DNA from: Microbacterium nymphoidis
Lineage (GTDB): Bacteria > Actinomycetota > Actinomycetes > Actinomycetales > Microbacteriaceae
Assembly (NCBI RefSeq): GCF_021044885.1
Contig: NZ_JAJNOD010000001.1
Coordinates: 806,001 to 870,000 of the forward strand
Length of the DNA stretch: 64,000 nt
Reading direction: 5' to 3'
Shown: positions 1 through 7,234 of the stretch, piece by piece
How the letters are laid out: every line of letters starts with the position of its first letter
How positions within the stretch are numbered: position 1 is the first letter of the stretch
Made by a program: the position numbers and the translations under genes
Notes under the pieces: generated by a model
Seen by the model: only the letters and a program-made list of their open reading frames with translations
Database searches by the model: none
Told to the model about the DNA's origin: nothing

Positions 1-672
1 AAGAAGTTCGACGACGAGCCCGCAAAGAAGGGCGAGCTGAAGATCAAGGGCTTTAAGGAGCCCACTAGTGATCGCGTGAAGCAGATCGTCGCGACAGACC
101 TAAACGACCTGAAGGCGGTGATCCTGCAAGACGACACGTTCGCCAGGGCCGCAGCGGGGTCGGTCGATGCCGAGACGACGAACAAGGTGCTGATCCCGAA
201 GATCATTCGGGAGAAATACCCGGACCTTTCCGAGGAGCAGGTCGAGGAGGTGCGCCAGCAGGTCGTCGTGGACTCGGTGATCAAGAACAGCGAAGTGAGG
301 CCTGTTGGGGACCAGCGGTTCATCAAGATGGCCGAGAAGTTCGTGAACATCGACGAGCTGAACATCAACCTCATCGACTCGGTGAACCCATTCCAGCGCG
401 CATTCGAGGTGCTATCCAAGTCGGTCACGCCGTCAGTGCTGCGCCTGATCCAGGACACAATCACGTCGACGAAGATCGAGTTCTCCGAGGAAGAGGCCCT
501 GGCGCTGTTCCCGAAGATCAAGACCTGGAAGCAGGTACACGGCAAGAACCCGGATATCCGCTCCGACGATCCCACCGAGAAGCGGCTGGCCGCGGCCCTG
601 TTGTTCCTGCAGAAGTTGGCAGCACAGCGCAAGGCGGAGAAAGCTGCGACGGAGAAAGGAGAACCGTCATGA
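1..672 (+). CDS. C-terminal part of a DEAD/DEAH box helicase family protein (5' end outside window)
   Basis: The frame is open from base 1 to the stop at 672 (223 residues visible), so this is the 3' end of a longer gene and not a protein starting at the GTG at 76. The segment is charged and helical, with a stretch reading NIDELNINLIDSVNPFQRAF followed by SVTPSVLRLIQ. From memory this resembles the C-terminal tail of large SF2 helicases (about 1,000 residues) that precede GIY-YIG nuclease genes in bacterial accessory islands. No Walker motif is visible, because the ATPase core would lie upstream of the window. The stop overlaps the next start (ATG at 669), implying translational coupling. The family call rests on C-terminal resemblance and context, so it is moderate. 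Role: probably DNA translocation or unwinding in a defence or DNA-modification module (inference). Confidence 0.6.
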   Translation, partial: KKFDDEPAKKGELKIKGFKEPTSDRVKQIVATDLNDLKAVILQDDTFARAAAGSVDAETTNKVLIPKIIREKYPDLSEEQVEEVRQQVVVDSVIKNSEVRPVGDQRFIKMAEKFVNIDELNINLIDSVNPFQRAFEVLSKSVTPSVLRLIQDTITSTKIEFSEEEALALFPKIKTWKQVHGKNPDIRSDDPTEKRLAAALLFLQKLAAQRKAEKAATEKGEPS

Positions 673-1865
673 CGCCAGTCGACTTCACGTCCAACGAGGA
701 TCTCGTCATCACCCTTGACGACATTCTCGACGACGAGATGCTGAATGCGCCTGAAAAGCCGAAGAAGCTCACCTCGTCAGATCGCTTGGAACGAGCCTTC
801 CTTGAGATCCAGGAGTTCCGACGCACCGAGGGGCGGCTACCCAGCTCGCAGACGCGCGAGATCGCCGAGCGCAAGCTTGGAGCTCGCCTGGACGGATTCC
901 TGGCCAACGAAGCGAAAGCTGAGGCCGTCAAGCACCTCGACGAGTTCGGGCTCCTCGAGGCCCCTGCCGCGCCGGCGTCCATTGACGACCTGCTGGAGGG
1001 CGACGACCTCGACGAGCTCTTGGACGACGACGCAGGGATCCTCGATGTGTCGGACCTGCCAGTGATCAAGCGCCCCGAATCAGCGGACTCCGTGGCCCAG
1101 CGCGTCAAGGCGAATGACTTCGAGCAGTTTGAGCCGCTGTTCAAAGCGAAGCACGCTGAGTTGAAGGACGGAACGTTCACGCTCAGGCCGTTCACGGGTA
1201 TGGATCTGATCCGTGAGGGTGTGTTCTTCGTGCTGAGCGGAGTGATGTGCTTCGTCGCCGAAGTCGGCGAGAACGTCGATCTCGTCGTCGGCGGAAAGCG
1301 CACGCAGAAGCAGCGGCTCCGCGTCGTGTTCGAGAACGGCACGGAATCGGCCATGTATCGGCAGAGCCTCATGACGCGCCTCTACGAGGCTCAGGGGCAG
1401 GTTCTGGCGCGGACAGGGCACGATGTGAGTGACGTGCTGGACGCTGACATCGAGAGTGGTCACATCTACGTCCTGCAGTCCCTCTCGGAGGATCCGGTGA
1501 TCGCGAACATCACGGACCTGCACAAGATCGGCTTCTCGACGACGAGCGTGGAGCAACGTGTGAAGGGGGCGTCGACGTCACCGACGTACCTGATGGCCCC
1601 CGTCGAGATCGTCGCGGACTATCGCGTCTACAACATCAAGGCTTCGGCTCTCGAGAACCTTTTGCACCGCGTGTTCGCCGACGTGCGGCTGGACTTGACG
1701 CAGATCGACCGGAAGGGCCACGACTACGATCCGTCGGAGTGGTTCGTTGTCCCGCGCAACGTCGTGAACCAAGCCGTTGCCATGATCATGTCCGGCGAGA
1801 TCGTCGACTACGAATATGACCGGGTAGAGCAGAAACTGGTCGAACGGAGTAATCGTGGCAGTTGA
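669..1865 (+). CDS. GIY-YIG nuclease family protein (T5orf172/MUG113-like)
   Basis: 398 residues. The N-terminal ~150 residues are charged and include an acidic stretch (DDLLEGDDLDELLDDDAG). The C-terminal domain (about residues 255-375) carries the GIY-YIG signature in T5orf172 style: HIYVL, then HKIGFS about 20 residues later, a following Arg (VEQRV), a helix with Glu (ALENLLHRVF) and DPSEWF near the end. This fold makes single metal-dependent DNA nicks. The ATG overlaps the upstream helicase stop by 4 bp, and its own end overlaps the following nuclease start by 11 bp, so the three form one operon. An AGAAAGGAGA ribosome-binding site sits just upstream (about 653-662). Likely part of a helicase-nuclease defence or restriction module. 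The exact system name is not certain. Confidence 0.8.
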   Translation: MTPVDFTSNEDLVITLDDILDDEMLNAPEKPKKLTSSDRLERAFLEIQEFRRTEGRLPSSQTREIAERKLGARLDGFLANEAKAEAVKHLDEFGLLEAPAAPASIDDLLEGDDLDELLDDDAGILDVSDLPVIKRPESADSVAQRVKANDFEQFEPLFKAKHAELKDGTFTLRPFTGMDLIREGVFFVLSGVMCFVAEVGENVDLVVGGKRTQKQRLRVVFENGTESAMYRQSLMTRLYEAQGQVLARTGHDVSDVLDADIESGHIYVLQSLSEDPVIANITDLHKIGFSTTSVEQRVKGASTSPTYLMAPVEIVADYRVYNIKASALENLLHRVFADVRLDLTQIDRKGHDYDPSEWFVVPRNVVNQAVAMIMSGEIVDYEYDRVEQKLVERSNRGS

Positions 1866-2942
1866 AATGGGCCTGTGGCGCGCGGACGGCGGTCGGCTCA
1901 GCCGCATCGTCCCGACCTCGATCGGACTCGAGTCACAGCTCGAGACCTACATCGAGTCCGACCCCTCGATGCTCGGCGATGCGCTGCTCATCATCGGCCG
2001 CCAGGTCCCCACAGCTTTCGGCGGGTTCATCGACCTGCTCGCGCTCGATGAGACCGCCGCGGTGCATGTCATCGAGCTCAAGCGGGACAAGACTCCGCGC
2101 GACGTCACCGCGCAGGCTCTGGACTACGGATCCTGGGTCGCGGGGCTAGGCCGCTCCCAGATCCAGGCCATTTTCGAGGCGTACAAGCCCGGGGTCGCGC
2201 TCGAGGAAGCCTTCGCGGAGTGCTTCAACGAGACCCTCCCGAGGAGGTCAACAGCACACAGACGTTCACCATCGTCGCCGCGAGCGTCGACGCGGCCACC
2301 GAGCGCATCGTCCGGTTTCTCAACGAGGGATTCGCCGTGCCGATCAACGTCGTCTTCTTCCGCCACTTCGAAGACAACGGGGCGAAATACCTCGCCCGCA
2401 CCTGGCTGGTCGAGAACGAGGGCCAGCAGGCTCCCGGCGCGGCTCTCGCCCGGCAGCCAAAGACCCGCGAGGCATGGAACGGCAGCGACTGGTACGTCGC
2501 GTTCGGCGAGGACAGCGGCACCCGCCAGTGGGCCGACGGGCAGAAGTACGGCTTCGTCTCGGGCGGCGGCGGCGCGTGGTTCTCCCGGACCTTGAAGAAC
2601 CTACCGATCGGCGCGCGCGTCTTCGTCCACATCCCCAAGGCCGGCTACGTCGGCGTCGGGACCGTGATCGGCGAGGCCCGCCGCTTCGACGAGTCCCTGG
2701 TCGATGTCGACGGCGTCGAGAGCCCGCTGCAGAGCCTCCCGCTCATCGGCAACTATCGCCACGAGGGCGACATTGAGGACGAGAGTGCGGAGTGGGTCGT
2801 GCCCGTCAAATGGACGAGGACGGTGCCACGCGAGCAGGCGGTATGGAAGAACGGGATGTTCGCGAACCAGAACACCGCGGCGAAACTGCGACAGAAGTTC
2901 ACCATCGAGCAGGTAACCGACGAGTTCGGCCTTGACGACTGA
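1855..2942 (+). pseudogene. PDDEXK-family nuclease (NucS/DUF91-like), disrupted by a -1 frameshift
   Basis: Two reading frames carry one protein. Frame one starts at GTG 1855 and runs through a PDDEXK core (GGFIDLLALDE then VIELKRDK, i.e. D...E-x-K, roughly residues 60-85) to FNETLP at about 2240. The downstream frame continues EEVNSTQTFTIVAASVDAAT and ends at 2942. Adding one C to the CCC run at 2238-2240 would restore LPEEVN and a ~362-residue protein. The downstream part (STQTFTIVAA...RFLNEGFAVPINVVFF) looks like the usual C-terminal half of these nucleases. As given, the gene yields a truncated nuclease with an unrelated tail. It could be a true mutation, a phase-variable site or a sequencing error. 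It is the third gene of the helicase/GIY-YIG operon. Confidence 0.7.
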
Positions 2943-3065
2943 GCAGAGCCGCAGCCGGCAGACACCGCCGATTGCAGGGTCAACCGCGTCGCCGATTGGG
3001 CAAACGACCACTACAAGAGCTGACATCTCCTTTGGAGAACGTCGCCCGTCTTTGGGAGAGCATCC

Positions 3066-4565
3066 GTGAAACTGAGTCCCGACCTGCTGAAGAGCCTCAA
3101 GCTGCAGGAGGCAGCCGCTCAGGTGACGACCAAGAGCCTGGATCGCCTCCCCGTGCTCATCTCGGAGCGGGCGCTCACCGAGACGACAGGCAAGCTCGCG
3201 GGTTCCGTCAACGCCGACTTCTCTTCTGGTACTCGGGTCTCCTCCGCTACCTTCAGCATGCCCAGGAAGGGGTTTGGCCCACGTCCCGTGACCGTGCTGT
3301 CAGGGCGTGACCGCGCGCTGTTCGATGCCCTGGTGGACCGTCTGCGTCCCGCATTGCCGTCGGAGTCGCGAGGCACGGAGAACTGGGCCGCGTTCAGCAA
3401 GTTCGGACTCCCCCAGGACGAGGCTTCTCCGAAGTACGTCGTGTCCATCGACATCGCATCGATGTACGAATACGTGGACCATCAAGTGCTCAAGCGCGAG
3501 CTGCTCGTGCAAACGCTCGACCGCCCGTCCGTCGAGGCGATCATCGATCTTCTCGGAGAAGCCTTCGGCTTCGCTCGGGGGCTGCCTCAGATGACCTCGT
3601 CAAGCGACCTTCTCGGCGACGTCTACCTCGGGATACTGGAACGAGAGCTGCTTCGGCAAGGGTATGAGCTGGCGCGCTACGCCGATGACTTCCGCGTCCT
3701 CGCGCAGTCCTGGGGCGAAGCGCACCGGATCATCGAACACGCCGCTGAAGCCGCTCGGTCGATCGGGCTCGTGCTGTCGTCCGAAAAGACCACGGTGAGA
3801 CTCGCGTCGACCCTCCGTGAGGACGAAGATGCGCTGCAGGCCTTGGTGGAAAAGTACTTCAAAGAAGCGATGGCTGACCTCACCGTCTTCGACGACGTGA
3901 TGGACTGGTACGGCGAGCCGGGTGAGATCGAGATCGAGCCGACCGAGCCCGAGGCGCTGCACGAGGCGTTTCGCCGGCTCCTCCTGGATTGGACCACCGA
4001 CCCAAGGGATTCGGGCGTCCCTCCTCGACTGGTCTCCAAAGCCATCCGATCGCTCGGCCCGGCGAGCACACGAATCAACGATGACGTGCTGGCGCAGATG
4101 GTCTGGATAGATCCGCTCAAGCTCAGCAGCATCATCGCCTACTTCAGCAGGCGAAGCGACGAAGCCGTAGAGAATCTGAAGTCGCTGGCTAAACTGGCGG
4201 CGATGGAACGCCAGAGCCCGTGGGGGAAGATCTGGCTCCTGAGCGCAGCGGAGGCATCGATTATCGACGACTCTGCCGAGTGGACCGCCTTGCGAGACTG
4301 GGTCGTCGCACAGCTCAAAGACGAGCACGAGATCGTGCGAGCCGAAGCCGCCTGGGTTCTGGCGGGTTGGGATTCGCTGCCAGAACATCACCTCGGGGAC
4401 CTCTTCGGTCGCGCGACCCGGATCACCAGACCTGGACTGGCCGCGGCGCTCGGGCGCTCAGGCGCATCGCAAAGCACCAGCTTGACGAAGTCGATCATCG
4501 GCGCGTCACCATTGTTCAAGGCAGCGCACGAATGGGGAAGCAAAGCCGATGCCCCCGGTGCTTAG
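3066..4565 (+). CDS. Reverse transcriptase, AbiA-like defence RT
   Basis: 499 residues from GTG 3066, with GGGAG at 3054-3058 as ribosome-binding site. An RT palm is clear: the first catalytic Asp in VVSIDIASMYEYVDH (D129), the GLPQ motif (ARGLPQMTSSSDLLGDVYL) and the YADD box at residues 205-208 (ARYADDFRVL), followed by a Gly-Leu-x-Leu-Ser-x-x-Lys element (GLVLSSEKT). After about residue 260 there is a long helical region (ending in EIVRAEAAWVLAGWDSLPE) resembling HEAT/ARM-type repeats. No maturase or HNH domain follows, so it is not a group II intron RT. The end overlaps a HEPN gene by 17 bp. RT plus HEPN is the hallmark of AbiA-type abortive infection; here the domains are separate genes. 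Function in phage defence is inferred. Confidence 0.85.
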   Translation: MKLSPDLLKSLKLQEAAAQVTTKSLDRLPVLISERALTETTGKLAGSVNADFSSGTRVSSATFSMPRKGFGPRPVTVLSGRDRALFDALVDRLRPALPSESRGTENWAAFSKFGLPQDEASPKYVVSIDIASMYEYVDHQVLKRELLVQTLDRPSVEAIIDLLGEAFGFARGLPQMTSSSDLLGDVYLGILERELLRQGYELARYADDFRVLAQSWGEAHRIIEHAAEAARSIGLVLSSEKTTVRLASTLREDEDALQALVEKYFKEAMADLTVFDDVMDWYGEPGEIEIEPTEPEALHEAFRRLLLDWTTDPRDSGVPPRLVSKAIRSLGPASTRINDDVLAQMVWIDPLKLSSIIAYFSRRSDEAVENLKSLAKLAAMERQSPWGKIWLLSAAEASIIDDSAEWTALRDWVVAQLKDEHEIVRAEAAWVLAGWDSLPEHHLGDLFGRATRITRPGLAAALGRSGASQSTSLTKSIIGASPLFKAAHEWGSKADAPGA

Positions 4566-5091
4566 CGAGTTCGCGGAGCGGGCGCTGATCGGCATCGCGG
4601 ACGCGGACTCGACCGCGGAGCCCGAATACGCGATTCTGCGCGTCAGCTCGATCGCCGAAGTCTACATCGACGAACTCCTCGAAGCGCTCTCCTCCCGACA
4701 CCTCAGCGACACGACGACCTTCGAACGCGCCGTGGCGGATCTCGTGGGCACCCAACTGCGCCAGAGCTGGTCCGAGCGACGCAAGTGGTTGAACACGTTC
4801 GGCGTCGCCCTGTCCGGGCAGAGCGTCTCGCAGGATTTCGATCTGATCGTCGATCTGCGCAATGCGATCGCCCACGGAGGCGGCAGAATCACTCATCTGC
4901 AGAGAAAGAGCCTCGCCAAGCAGCTCTCCCTTCTAGCCGATTTCGAGAGGAAGCTAGGCGCGTACGCGGACGGTGACAAGGTAATTTGCACCGAGGGGAC
5001 GGTGCCGAAAGCCATCAAGATCGTCAGTCAGTACGTCCGAGCCCTGGATGACGCGGCAGGTCGCCGTCAGGCTTCCGTCGTGGCGCGATAA
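4549..5091 (+). CDS. HEPN-domain protein paired with the RT (AbiA small-subunit-like)
   Basis: 180 residues, ATG at 4549 with GGGGAAG at 4534-4540. The start lies 17 bp inside the RT gene, so the two are co-translated. A canonical HEPN R-x4-H motif is present at residues 104-109 (DLRNAIAHGG), within an all-helical protein. HEPN domains with this motif are usually metal-independent RNases of toxin-antitoxin and abortive infection systems; in single-chain AbiA a HEPN domain is fused to the RT C-terminus. The likely role is an effector triggered through the RT (inference). The only other reading considered was a MAE_28990/MAE_18760-like HEPN protein; the fold assignment is the same. Confidence 0.8.
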   Translation: MPPVLSEFAERALIGIADADSTAEPEYAILRVSSIAEVYIDELLEALSSRHLSDTTTFERAVADLVGTQLRQSWSERRKWLNTFGVALSGQSVSQDFDLIVDLRNAIAHGGGRITHLQRKSLAKQLSLLADFERKLGAYADGDKVICTEGTVPKAIKIVSQYVRALDDAAGRRQASVVAR

Positions 5092-5163
5092 GCAATCATC
5101 TGCGACGCACATCGCCGGAAGAGATGACCCTCCGCAGACCTCGGCGGCGTTAGTCGTGCGGAC

Positions 5164-5379
5164 TCACTCGGTTCGCAGAAGCAACGACGCTGCGCCGACC
5201 CCGAGCTGCGCCGCCAGCGCTTCGATCGAGTCCAGCGTGAGGTTCCGCTCGCCGCGCTCGATGCCGGCGAGGTACCGCTGGGTGACCCCGAGATGCTCGG
5301 TCAGGGCCTCTTGCGTCTGCCCGCGGGCCTGCCGGATCTCGCGCACGCGCGCACCGAGGACTGACTTGAGAGAAGGCAC
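5164..5379 (-). CDS. Small XRE-family transcriptional regulator
   Basis: 71 residues, GTG start at 5379, nearly all of it one helix-turn-helix domain. The pattern VREIRQARGQTQEALTEHLG then RYLAGIERGERNLTLDSIEA is the Cro/C1 HTH. There is no sensor or dimerisation domain beyond it. Its promoter region contains a 29-bp imperfect dyad (5401-5429), a good autoregulatory operator. The gene faces the RT/HEPN operon tail-to-tail. Small XRE proteins like this often control restriction-modification or mobile-element genes; its target here is unknown. Confidence 0.85.
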   Translation of the reverse strand: MPSLKSVLGARVREIRQARGQTQEALTEHLGVTQRYLAGIERGERNLTLDSIEALAAQLGVGAASLLLRTE

Positions 5380-5400
5380 TCATCAAGTGCTCCCGATAGA

Positions 5401-5429
5401 AAGTGATAAGTACCAGGTACTTAACACTT
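5401..5429. promoter_or_regulatory. Dyad operator upstream of the XRE gene
   Basis: Inverted repeat centred on A5415. The inner arms TAAGTACC and GGTACTTA (5407-5414 and 5416-5423) are perfect. One mismatch separates them from the outer arms AAGTG (5401-5405) and CACTT (5425-5429), so 13 of 14 pairs match. It ends 21 bp upstream of the XRE start codon. Position and symmetry suit binding of the XRE dimer (inference). Confidence 0.55.
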
Positions 5430-5538
5430 CCCCTTTAGGAGTGTGCCCAGGTCAGCACTCTACGCACCACGGGTGCCAGTGACGCCTCCGGCGTCTTGGC
5501 GCGACGCTCGGGTCAGGTCGGAGACCACGGCCGGGCAC

Positions 5539-6816
5539 TCACGCAGAGGATCCCTTGCCGCCGAGGAGGTCTCCCACCTTGTCCTTGGATACGACGAGGG
5601 CCACCACAGTGACGGCTGCCGCGCCGAGGCCCTTCAGCGCCGTGATTCCCGCTTCCTTGCCGGCCGCCTTCAGATGTTCCTTGCTCTTGAACGCTTCTTT
5701 CCAGTCGGTGCTCCGGATCACGTCCAGCGCCAGCTCCACGCCGATGGATTTCACCAAGCCGGTGATCGACTTTTTGGTCACATCGATCGCCTGTACGGCC
5801 GCGAGTGCCTTGTTCTTATGCCAGATCCCCTGCCGGTCTGCGCGCGTCGCAGCCGCGTCCATGCGCCGTATGAGCTCCGACGCAGTCTCGAACACCTGGG
5901 CTCGGTGCTCGTCTCTGAACTCTTCAAGGGACAAACGACGGTTGTTCACGTTGCCGGGATCGATCTCAAGCACTCGATCGACCTCGAGCACGGCCATCTG
6001 ATCCTGGAGCTGGAAGCAGCGCACCACGACCGACAGCCAGCACTCGGCTTCGCCTTGGATGGCTGGGATGCTGACGGAGATGTCCTTGAGTCTCTTCTTG
6101 CTCTCGAGGTCCTCCGCCAGTCCGCCGAGCCTGCGTAACGCCTTCCTCAGCGTCTTCTTGATGGCCGACGACTCGCCCTGGACCTTCGACCAGGCGATCT
6201 CGTCCGCGCGGCCCTCACGGTCGCGGATGACGAAAGCCTCGCGCAGTTCGTCCTCGATGCCTTCGAGGTCGCCCAGAAGCTCGTCGCGCTGGTTGCGGAG
6301 CGCCGCATCGAGCTTGCCGTCGATCGTTTCGAGCAACGCCTTGAGCTGGGCGACCTCCCGCTGCCGCGCGGCCTGGGCGAGGACGCCCGCGGCACCGGCG
6401 AGCACCGCCGGGTTGGTGGGCGATGCCCCAACGCCGGTCTCCACCGAGACCCAGGACTGCACTTTCCCCGGCACGCCAACCATGGCGTACTTCACACCCT
6501 TGACACCCGTGTCGATCAGGCCAGCGTCTTGGATCGCTTTGGCGGACTCAGGCGTGACCTTGAGCCACATGCCGAACCCACCGGCCGCTTTCGTCGCTTC
6601 CTGCGCGAGCGAAGCACCGACCTGGATCATCGGTGAGAGCCTTTCGAGGCCCACCTCGCTGGCACCCTTCATGAGCCCGTAGGCGTCCAGAGCCCGCTGC
6701 ACGATGCCTCGATCAGCCCCAACGACGAGAATGTTCTCCCCGTCACTTACGAGTTCGATGCGATCACCGCCGTCGATTTCGTCGTCGCGATGCTCCCCGG
6801 GACGCTCCGTGCTCAT
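5539..6816 (-). CDS. Hypothetical protein, charged helical with hydrophobic C-terminus
   Basis: 425 residues if translation starts at the ATG at 6816 (MSTERPGEHRDDE); an ATG at 6846 and a TTG at 6867 are in-frame alternatives, and none has a strong ribosome-binding site. The N-terminus is acidic and the middle is helical, with likely coiled-coil (DELLGDLEGIEDELREAF). Near the C-terminus there is a short hydrophobic, Ala/Val-rich segment (LGAAAVTVVALVVS) followed by a Gly/Ser tail. No enzyme motif is recognised. It lies in the accessory block between the XRE gene and the palindrome that precedes acnA. The C-terminal hydrophobic segment may be a membrane anchor or pore-forming helix (speculation). 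Function unknown. Confidence 0.6.
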   Translation of the reverse strand: MSTERPGEHRDDEIDGGDRIELVSDGENILVVGADRGIVQRALDAYGLMKGASEVGLERLSPMIQVGASLAQEATKAAGGFGMWLKVTPESAKAIQDAGLIDTGVKGVKYAMVGVPGKVQSWVSVETGVGASPTNPAVLAGAAGVLAQAARQREVAQLKALLETIDGKLDAALRNQRDELLGDLEGIEDELREAFVIRDREGRADEIAWSKVQGESSAIKKTLRKALRRLGGLAEDLESKKRLKDISVSIPAIQGEAECWLSVVVRCFQLQDQMAVLEVDRVLEIDPGNVNNRRLSLEEFRDEHRAQVFETASELIRRMDAAATRADRQGIWHKNKALAAVQAIDVTKKSITGLVKSIGVELALDVIRSTDWKEAFKSKEHLKAAGKEAGITALKGLGAAAVTVVALVVSKDKVGDLLGGKGSSA

Positions 6817-7096
6817 AGGCAGGACAATACATGCCCGCTCCGACATCGACTTACACACTCCGGGCAAGCTTGATCAGATGTCACCTATCCGTGCAGCAGT
6901 CCCCTCCGTCGAACGTCAGGCTTCGGAATCACCATGACCGTCGGGATGACGAGACCGACCTGATCGACGGGATCATCATTGTGTGGTCCGTTCGTCGATC
7001 GCACGCGATTGTCCGCTCGCACGGGGCCACCGCCACAGTCCGACACACCGCAGGCCGAATTGTCTTGATCCACCTGGAACCGTTGGAGGCCGACGT

Positions 7097-7117
7097 GAGG
7101 CCGATTCAATCGGCCTC
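7097..7117. repeat. 21-bp dyad (10-bp arms, 1-nt centre)
   Basis: Perfect inverted repeat with arms GAGGCCGATT and AATCGGCCTC around C7107. It lies 5 bp from the larger palindrome at 7123-7164, in the 3' region of acnA. It could be part of a terminator cluster. The rest of 6817-7234 shows no supportable gene. Confidence 0.6.
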
Positions 7118-7122
7118 GTACA

Positions 7123-7164
7123 CACGTGTGCGTCGCCGAACCTAGGTTCGGCGACGCACACGTG
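7123..7164. terminator. 42-bp perfect palindrome downstream of acnA
   Basis: Arms 7123-7143 and 7144-7164 are exact reverse complements, centred on CCTAGG, with no loop. It lies about 70 bp beyond the acnA stop and at the edge of the accessory block. No U-tract follows on either strand, so it may be an atypical terminator, a cruciform-forming element or a recombination scar. Confidence 0.45.
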
Positions 7165-7234
7165 CGAGACTCTGGAACAACTAACGAAGCAGCAAGCTAC
7201 CGCGTCTCAGGCCGACTCATTTGCGAGCAGAAAC

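Noticed and set aside
3066-4565. Group II intron or retron RT
   Set aside because: No maturase/HNH domain, no intron ends and no obvious msr-msd upstream; overlap with a HEPN gene points to a defence RT.
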